Source: Nectonema munidae (taxonomy: Eukaryota > Nematomorpha > Nectonematoida > Nectonematidae). Taken from it: a DNA stretch of 64,000 bases. Numbering within the stretch: position 1 is the first letter of the stretch; each line of letters begins with the position of its first letter. A program made the position numbers and the translations under genes. The notes under the pieces are model-generated. The model saw only the letters and a program-made list of their open reading frames with translations, searched no databases and had not been told where the DNA came from. Positions 56,606 to 64,000 of the stretch are shown here, one piece after another. The stretch spans positions 620,001-684,000 of the forward strand of contig JAUIRK010000173.1 of NCBI GenBank assembly GCA_030549495.1, in the 5' to 3' direction.

Positions 56606-57162
56606 TGCGAGATACGGTGTGTATATATAGACATTGAAGCAAACACAAGTTTTGTCAAAGATATGCAATTTTGCAAACAATATTAGATTAAATTTTTTGT
56701 TAATAATAAAATAACATTGTGGTTCAAATGTGTGAAATTTAAGCTATTATATAGTATGCTATTCAGTCAGTGAAATTTTTCAGGAAATAAAAATTTAAAC
56801 ATAATAAAATTCTACATTCTTACTTAAATCAATTAAATATTTGTCACAAGTGAGTAACTCAATTCACAAGTGTCATCCCAGATGGACTAACCTTGAGTGG
56901 ACGAGTTGAAATGGACGAAAGGCATTTAGACGAAAAATCATTCCGTTTAAACCAATTCAAGGTTGAATAACCAAATAAGATACATACTTAGTAACTATTA
57001 CGGTTATTTTCTCTCAGTGATTACCTTAATCTAGATGTCAGCTGGTTTATAAGTTTGGTCAGTTAGTGAGATTAATAAATTAGTTATGTATTAAGTAGCT
57101 ATTGGGTTAGAGCGTGAACTAAGACACTTTGCCAACTGAGATTTGCCCCTTAAAATTAAAAT
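56606..57162. other. No gene seen
   Basis: Plain AT-rich DNA. Confidence 0.45.
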
Positions 57163-57225
57163 TTGTATTATTTGCATATATAAGCATATATAATAGCATC
57201 GAATTTTATAAAATTAATTTTTAAA
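57163..57225 (+). repeat. Dispersed copy of the 54.4 kb repeat
   Basis: AATTTGTATTATTTGCATAT and ATAGCATCGAATTTTATAAA match the segment between the direct repeats at 54392-54450 with few differences. Confidence 0.8.
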
Positions 57226-58335
57226 CAAAAATATGAAAACTATTTTTGGCTGACTCTACCAATACTAAAATGTAATAAGAAAATTTGTTCAAGTATAGGA
57301 ATCATCTATTCAAAATGTCTGAAAATTTTGTTCGTTCATTTGGAATTCTTCTAAACGGAATGAAACCTCCCGGAGTGCCTACCTTTCATACAGTAATTGA
57401 CCGCATACACTAAAATTTCTTTAAAAGCGTTCATGAGTTTTTCAAAACATTAGTAAATTGATAAAAATTTGTTTTAATTAATACTTTTAAATATTTAAAA
57501 TACACATGACAAAATGAAGGAAAAAAATTATTTCCAATTTTGGAAATTACTGGAAAATTACTTGGGAATTTTGGAGGATGATTCAAATACAACTCGGAGT
57601 TTGAACAATTCATCCTCAAGATAATTTGGTCTCTGGACAATTCAGCCTTTAATTCAATATAATTCAGAGGCCAAATGGTCCACAGGCAGGATTGTCCAGA
57701 GACCAACTTTACCTATTCCCGGGAGGATAAGACATTACACGTATTCAAGAAACGCCTGGATAATTTCTGGAAAAATATGTTGTATGATTAAAGTCTTAAC
57801 TTTTGTATTCTTCTTTTCCATATTTAGCAATTATAATGTTTAAACGATTTCTATATGTTTTTTTCTTCCACACATTGATGCGATTACCACAGCCAAAATG
57901 GCCTTTTTTCGCTTAATAAAATTATGTTATGTTATAACATCGATTTTGTAAAAAAAAAGCTGATAAAAATTAAATTAATTTTTTGCCAATAAAATTTTAA
58001 AAATTGCTATGAGATTAAGGGTGTAGTGAGGTGATAAAAAGGACCATACAAATCTAGTCAAATTTTCCATTTGCATCTTCTTTTGAACCGCGTACAATAC
58101 TCACAAATCTCAGTTTAACCACTTCAGAAGCAAAGAAGATCAAATTTTCTTATACAAAAATATTGTTATATGGAAGATAAAAAATTTGAGCAATTAAAAT
58201 TCTATTTATTATTCAGAAACATAAAAAATGAAAGAACACAAATGAGAAGATGAATAAGCATGCAATTATTGAAATGTGTTTGAATAATATTTATGTTAAT
58301 TTTTATAATTTTGGAAAAAACCATTCTTTTCATAT
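57226..58335. other. No gene seen; small dispersed repeat
   Basis: 57590-57715 has repeated AATTCAGCC, GGTCCACAGG and ATTGTCCAGAG words like those at ~40530-40660. Confidence 0.45.
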
Positions 58336-58395
58336 ACCGTATATACCGGTGAATAAGTCGAGCTGAGTCGACTTATGCACCTGTATATAAATGTC
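58336..58395. repeat. Foldback with TACCGTATATACCGG end
   Basis: GGTGAATAAGTCGA (58350-58363) pairs with TCGACTTATGCACC, 13 of 14 bases, around a five-base loop. TACCGTATATACCGG followed by ATAAGTCGA is a terminus style common to animal MITEs. Confidence 0.6.
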
Positions 58396-58539
58396 CAAAA
58401 AGCAATGACTACACCATATTTAATTTGGTCCAAACAAATATACAATTTTCAAAGTTTTGATGAAGTGGTGATTAGTTTTCCTGAATTTTTATCCTTTTTT
58501 GTCTTCGTGAAATTTCTTGGAAATTTATGGGAAAAATTA

Positions 58540-58770
58540 TTAGTTTTTGGTTTTCCTAAAATCAACTATTTTTTAATCTTGCTTCAAAAACTTTAACAAG
58601 AACAAATTTGAATATAAAAGTGAATTTGCCATAAAAAATTTATTAAAATGATTAATCTGAAGGATCTTTAAATTGATCTTTATACTTTATACGACTAAAA
58701 GTTATTAAAGAAATTCTGATAGCTCATATGAGGAAATAGGCACTTTTGATTAGATAGAAAAAAATATTAA
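58540..58770 (+). repeat. Dispersed repeat shared with CNOT2 intron 6
   Basis: Corresponds along its length to 25280-25530 (TTTCCTA..AATCAACTATTTT, CTTGCTTCAAAAA, GATCTTTA, AAATTCTGATAGC). The element type is not identifiable from two diverged copies. Confidence 0.65.
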
Positions 58771-59130
58771 ACTATACTTTCAAATTTTTAGCTATACAAT
58801 TTATTCATAATAATATAATTACTTACATCAGAAATTCTAAATTAATCGTATTTTTTAAAATGATTAGATTAGATCTTGGGTAATTGTACAGGGAGGCAAT
58901 TGTCTGGTTACCGACATTTTTAGTTAAATTTTTTTGATATTTCAACATTATTTTAGATTAAATTTTCTAAATTTTTACAAGGAATTAACAACTAAATTAT
59001 TACAAATGTTTATTATTTCTTCAATAATTTCTTTATATATTTTATAATTATAATTTTTCCCACTTTAAAACTGGGAAATATCTTTTTAATTGGTGTTTTT
59101 AATAAAAAAACACATATGACTATTTAGTTA
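58771..59130. other. No gene seen
   Basis: AT-rich DNA without structure that I can support. Confidence 0.4.
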
Positions 59131-59134
59131 GAAT

Positions 59135-59230
59135 TTCAAAAAAAGACAAAATAGGATTGCAAAAAAACAAAATAGAATTCGTAAAAAGACAAAATACAAT
59201 TGAAAAAGGCATACATAGAACTAAAAATCA
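59135..59230 (+). repeat. Minisatellite, ~22 bp unit
   Basis: Four imperfect copies of a unit like AAAAAGACAAAATAGAATT(C/G)AA. Confidence 0.7.
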
Positions 59231-60394
59231 TTCATAATTTTGAGAAAACTTTCTAAATCAATTCAAATATAGACTTTTCTAAAATTACCTATATACTGTC
59301 GAAACCATCTAATACTGTCACCAGAGAGAGTACTTATTTCTGGTCATACCCTTATAGAGAGGGTTTGAAAAAATATCAAAATATTTATTTCAGCTATTAT
59401 GTCGCAAAAATTACGAAGAATTTGCATATAATGCGTAATAGTTGTTTGTCTATAATTTTGCAAATTTTATAAAAATGTTTCCAAATGAATTGATATTTTT
59501 TGAGTTTGGCTAAACAGCCTTTATGTTAAATAGGCTAAGAATGGATGTCGCTTTGCGTTCAGAGTAATCCAAAGGTAGTTTATAGATTAAGATCTATCTT
59601 TATAATATCCTTTTTAAAAATGCAAAAATTTTAGTTAACTTTGAACACATTTTCCTATACTATTATCTACTTAGTATGATTTTCTCATTTAATCAAATTA
59701 TTAATTTTTTAATTAAAATTTTATTTGAACTTATTCCACTAAATAAAATTATGTGAAAGTCAGAGACTTGCATCAAAAGAATTTTTCTAAAAGTAGTTTT
59801 GTATACAGTAAAAAAAAATTAAGTAGTAATATTACTAGTTGTATAGTAAAAAAGTAGAAACATTAATTTTTATACAAAAAGATAAAAATAGTTCTATTAT
59901 AAATTCTATTTAAAGACTAAATTATATAGTAAAAAATTAATATTTATATGGTTAGTTAAAATTACTACCAAAGACGCGCAATAAATTGTAGATAAAATTA
60001 TTTGAATAGCTTAAAAAAGCAATTTTACTTTTTTTTTAACTTTTACTAGATATTAATCGCTTTAATAATTTTACCCATACTGGATGCTTAAATTATTATT
60101 TTATTGAATTATTAGATTTAGATGGCGTTAATATGTACAGTAGATATTAATTCATATATTTAACTAATTCCATGAAAATAATAATCTCTGTGCAGAAGGC
60201 AAAAATTGAAGAGTTAAAAACTTGTCTTTAAATGAACTGCTAGTTGCATCGAATTAAAAAAGACTTGAACAGAGGCGGAGAATTAGAAAATTATCAGTGT
60301 ATCTTTCAACACCTCTACAGAACATGACAATCAAACATAATATTACGCACATTTATTAAGAAACAAGACTTCAAAACTTATTCAGAAAAGTAAA
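59231..60394. other. No gene seen
   Basis: AT-rich DNA. Confidence 0.4.
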
Positions 60395-60462
60395 ATCAAA
60401 AAAGACACTTTAGAATTTAAAAAGACAATTTAGAATTTAAAAAAGACGGTTTAGAACTAAAA
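60395..60462 (+). repeat. Minisatellite, ~21 bp unit
   Basis: Three copies of a unit like AAAAAAGACAATTTAGAATTT. Confidence 0.75.
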
Positions 60463-61850
60463 ATGGTATATCTAAGTCTTAGTCTTATAACGAATAAATA
60501 TTGTTAAATTTTTTAAAATCTTTTATAAAGAGCTTTAAGGAGAACTTATAAATCAGCAGTGACAGATAAATAAAAGGGTGTTTCAAAGAGTAGAGATGGA
60601 GGGAGGTGTTCTAAAGATAACTTTTTCAAATTTTAAGATATCTTTGTAAATTAATCCAACATTTTAACAGTGAATACTCAAATGCGTCGCTAAAATAGGT
60701 CTAACGGGGCCCGTTGAATATATTTCAATCTGATCAAAAAATTTTGTTACATAAAAAATCATTAATTAAAAATAATGATCAAATTATCCGATTTTTAACA
60801 ATAATTTTGTTTTTAATTATTATAAGACAAGAGAAAACAAGAATTTATTTAACAATGAATATATATATAAATATTTAAAAGATTAAAAAAGTAAAAATGA
60901 ATTCAAATATTGGTTTATTTGACTTCAAAACAGTTCGGTTCCAAAGGTTTAACAAAACCGCTATAAGGAAATCTAATTTAAAAAATTCTACAAATTTAAC
61001 CAAATTAATTTTTCATCAAAAAGAAGCAGTCCAACGTTGTCTTTACTTACGGGAACAAGAAGAACTATTTTTTGTGATAATAATAATTAATCACTTTAAA
61101 TTTTGGCGTAAATTCCAAGGTAAAAAAAATAATGTAAGTTTGCGAAAGATTATGTTCCCCTTCTTTTTAATTTCAGTATTTACATTGAAGTTATAAAGAA
61201 ATCCTTAAATACTGTATAGATTTTATTTGTCCTAGAAGACAACTTGAAATTTCAATTCTTTAAAATCAAATACAACGAAACAAGAGGTGGAAGAAGGGTG
61301 TTGCAAAATGAATGTCTCCAGCAAAGAATATATCTAGGTACGGCACTGTCAGTAGTAGACCCATGGGAGGAATGCAGACCCTTCCACCAATCAAAGAAAG
61401 AACATTTCCAAAAGAAAGAAGATACATAAAATATATTGAAATGAAGTAAAAACCAATCAAATACAACAATCTGTTTGATAAAAGTTATTGTCCTTTTTAT
61501 AGGAGTTTGAATATTTCAATTATTTTAAGTGTCATGCCAAATTTAATGTTTTCTTCAAACAAATCTTATTATATTCTTTCTAATAACTTAAAAAAAGGTA
61601 AATTTTTATTTAATTTTTTTATTTAGTTTTTTTTATCACATTATGAAATAAAACAGCCAAACAGATGCCTCATTTAAAGTTATTGTCAAATCGGTATGGG
61701 TACATTAGATACTGGGTTCTTAAAAAGACCCGATTTGATCGTATTTAACAGGATTTGAAAATTAAACTTATAAATATATAAAGTTCAATCTAATTTAAAG
61801 AGTCTAAATCATTATAATTTTTTAATTTACTCAAGAGTGCAGTAAATGCA
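60463..61850. other. No gene recognised
   Basis: Frames at 60897-61196 and 61244-61429 have A/T-driven composition and no recognisable domain, so I do not call them genes. Confidence 0.4.
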
Positions 61851-61990
61851 GCGTGGGGTGTTTTCATCGAGAAGGCGCAATTGCGCCGCTTTATCGAACT
61901 ATGAGGAAAGTAGGCTTGATGCGGGATCGAACCCAAGACCTGGAGTTATCTAAGCCCAGTACCTAACCAACCTTACTCGAATCCGGTTTA
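61851..61990 (-). mobile_element. tRNA-derived SINE
   Basis: On the minus strand: AAGGTTGGTTAGGTACTGGG (A-box side), then GGTCTTGGGTTCGATCCCGC with a perfect B box. Inside is GGCGCAATTGCGCC (61882-61895), a perfect palindrome. No clear target duplication. Confidence 0.75.
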
Positions 61991-63393
61991 TTATGAACGC
62001 GTATCGGTAAGTTATAGATAACTGCATTATATTGTCATATCATAAATGAAGATTGATCTGATGCTATATATCTGGGTTAAGAGCTTATGAGTTTACACCC
62101 TTCAGATTATTTGAACACTGTTTGGTGTAACTAACTGTTAACACCCAAACTAATCAAGCTCGTCACAAACTATTTTTATTAAGAGTATATGACATTTGCT
62201 AAGGTAATAATTATAAAAATGAAAATTCGCGCATTCATAATCAAGATAATAATAATTAACCAAAGTAATGAGAAAACATTAGTAGCTAACTGACTATATA
62301 AGCCATTTTAAAATATGCAAAGAAATTTTTATGAAAGAACAAATGATCTTTTTTGCATTTTTTTAGCTGGATAAATATACCCTAGACTAGAGAAATGTTT
62401 CTCTGGGCAAATATGGACCAATCAAATTGTAGGATTCGATTTTTAATCAAAAGAATAATGGAAGTTTATTTTTAGATGTTTAAGATGAGAACTTTTTGAA
62501 AGAATGCGAAAGCTTCATCAAGAAATGCCATTTTAAGTATGAAATGAATTGGAGATAGAGAGAGAGAGAGGGATACAGAGTCAGGCAGGCAAAGTTATAG
62601 AAAGTAATCATTTTCAGCCTTCACATGACAGAAGTGTTAATATTTTTTGATGATGCTGCTGCAGCTCGATTTTAATATGGCAAGCGAAGATAATAATAAT
62701 GATAATCCTACTCGTCACTAAAAGAGTTAATTAATTAAAAAAAGTCTTAGATTAGTAGTTAGCTCTTCTCCTTGGCACAAGTATGAATCTCAACTCCACA
62801 CACACACACACACACACACTAACTCTCCCTATCTTTGGTAGAATGATCAAGTCGATTCAAAGAAGGCCTGCCAATCCTACCACTGCACTAAGGAATGGAG
62901 GACAGGGAGAGAGAGAGTGACGAGTTCGTCATAATTTATGATGTTGTTCTTTCGCTTCATTTCCCCTAATCACTACAAGTCAAGCGCGTTTTCAAATCAA
63001 AATTTGGCAATCTGTTCTCTCTGCATCTTCTCCCTCTTCTAGGTTACTTGTTGTTAATTCATCCGTTAAAATCTATCACTCCCACACTCGACTCAATCTC
63101 TTTATCATCGATAGAGAGAGAGAGAGTGTGTGTGTGAATGGTAGCACTGGTTCTGCTTCTGCTGCTTTACTTTTGGCTATTGCTGAAGAAGATATTATGT
63201 CTGCTTGACAGAGTAACTGTAAAAATTCAACACTTTTTACACCTTTTTATTACACTTCATCCTTATTTCGCACACATATTTATATGTTATACATACAAAC
63301 AAAATATTGACCCACACACACACACACACACTCATTATTACAATTGAATGTTAGCTTGCAAGAATTAAAATTTAAATATTTGTCAAACTGATA
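61991..63393. other. No gene called; microsatellite-rich, less AT-rich stretch
   Basis: (GA)n at ~62553-62572, (CA)n at ~62797-62818, (AG)n at ~62907-62918 and 63113-63126, (CA)n at ~63310-63330. The 62760-63200 part is less AT-rich and could be UTR or regulatory DNA. A plus frame from 63138 starts MVALVLLLLLYFWLLLKKIL, a signal-anchor-like sequence, but nothing supports it as a gene. Confidence 0.4.
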
Positions 63394-63533
63394 TTAACCC
63401 ATTTAAGGCCAAGCAAAGCAGACGATATCTAAAAAAAAACGCAGACGATTTATATTCAAAGTCATTGAAAAAAGCAGACGAAGATGAAATTACTTATGTT
63501 CCAAAATAGGAACATCCCCCTTAAATGGGTTAA
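63394..63533 (-). mobile_element. TTAA-flanked piggyBac-type MITE, copy 4
   Basis: Element 63398-63529 (132 bp) with TTAA at 63394-63397 and 63530-63533. Nearly identical to copy 1 (GCAAAGCAGACGATATCTAA, CAGACGAAGATGAAATTACT), same orientation. Confidence 0.93.
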
Positions 63534-63887
63534 ATTAAGTCCACCTATAAACAAAGCATGATCAGGCCAACCAAACAATTAACTAAAAATTTTTAGTAGG
63601 TTAATTTGAAAAACAAAAGCAAACCCATATGGAATCTTTTCAATATTTTTTATCACACGCAGTCATGATAATGCAAATAAACTTTCTTAAAAAAGTAAAT
63701 TGGTTTTCTAATTATTATGCAAACCAATTAAAAATTGATTAACCAACTAACAATTAAAAATCATGAACATTTAGTATTTTTTTGATTACTTTTACTTTTT
63801 GATAACTTAAAAATATCAATAGTTTTGCTAAAATACTGTATACAAGATTTAACAAATTCTTAATATTTTAGTAACAACTTACAAAGA
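63534..63887. other. No gene seen
   Basis: AT-rich spacer between MITE copies 4 and 5. Confidence 0.45.
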
Positions 63888-64000
63888 CCCATTAAGTCCT
63901 AATGTTCCCATTTGGGAATATAAGTAATTTCATTTTCGTCTGCTTTTTTCAATGACTTTGAATATAAATCGTCTGCGTTTTTTTAGATATCGTCTGATTT
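63888..64000 (+). mobile_element. piggyBac-type MITE, copy 5, cut by the window end
   Basis: CCCATTAAGTCCTAATG, then TTCCCATTTGGGAA and three TCGTCTG words: subfamily 2, closest to copy 3. The base quartet before CCC is AAGA rather than TTAA, so the left target site has changed or the copy moved by other means. The right end lies beyond 64000. Confidence 0.88.

Noticed and set aside
63138-63347. 69-codon frame with a Leu-rich start resembling a signal peptide
   Set aside because: It begins in GT/GCT simple repeats and ends in a CA repeat, with no conserved region.

Overview
This is a 64 kb piece of an AT-rich animal genome (by eye about 70% A+T). Everything interpretable is eukaryotic: GT-AG introns, AATAAA signals, tRNA-derived SINEs, LINEs and many small DNA transposons. 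Introns of 53-61 bp and the wording of the CNOT2 protein fit an arthropod. A copepod or another crustacean is my guess, not something the sequence proves.

Host genes. Two are clear. (1) MRPL49 (mitochondrial ribosomal protein mL49), an intact intronless 192-codon gene on the minus strand at 5404-5982. (2) CNOT2, the NOT2 subunit of the CCR4-NOT deadenylase complex, on the plus strand at about 18897-32081. I assembled it as 8 exons whose splice phases all agree (about 507 codons); the human protein has 540. Four introns of 53-324 bp and one of 61 bp or similar cluster in its 5' part, and three introns of 3.0, 3.3 and 4.8 kb are filled with transposons. Weaker host signals are a minus-strand terminal exon (33286-~33440) ending tail-to-tail with CNOT2, a pair of plus-strand exon candidates (34587-34968), and one well-bounded zinc-finger exon on the minus strand (47014-47149).

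Mobile DNA fills much of the rest. 0-9 kb: two piggyBac transposase remnants, an LTR-retroelement fossil, a tandem duplication and a 163 bp tRNA-SINE with a perfect 14 bp target duplication. 10.9-13.7 kb: two LINE fragments in opposite orientation, one split by a MITE. 16-17.7 kb: hAT-type MITEs and a SINE. Inside CNOT2: hAT MITEs, a piggyBac MITE and an antisense Ty3/gypsy fossil. 35-36.2 kb: a large hairpin and a MITE with perfect 26 bp inverted ends. 37.7-45.9 kb: a 470 bp TTAA-flanked element, hAT fragments and two different tandem arrays, both with ~150 bp units. 49-58 kb: hAT and pogo remnants, SINEs and foldbacks. 59-64 kb: minisatellites, a SINE, microsatellites and two more piggyBac MITEs.

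Most striking is a family of ~131 bp elements that start CCCATT, end AATGGG and are flanked by TTAA. There are five copies in the window, in two subfamilies. The same terminus lies next to one of the piggyBac transposase remnants, which points to that lineage as the source of the family. I found no clearly new gene system.
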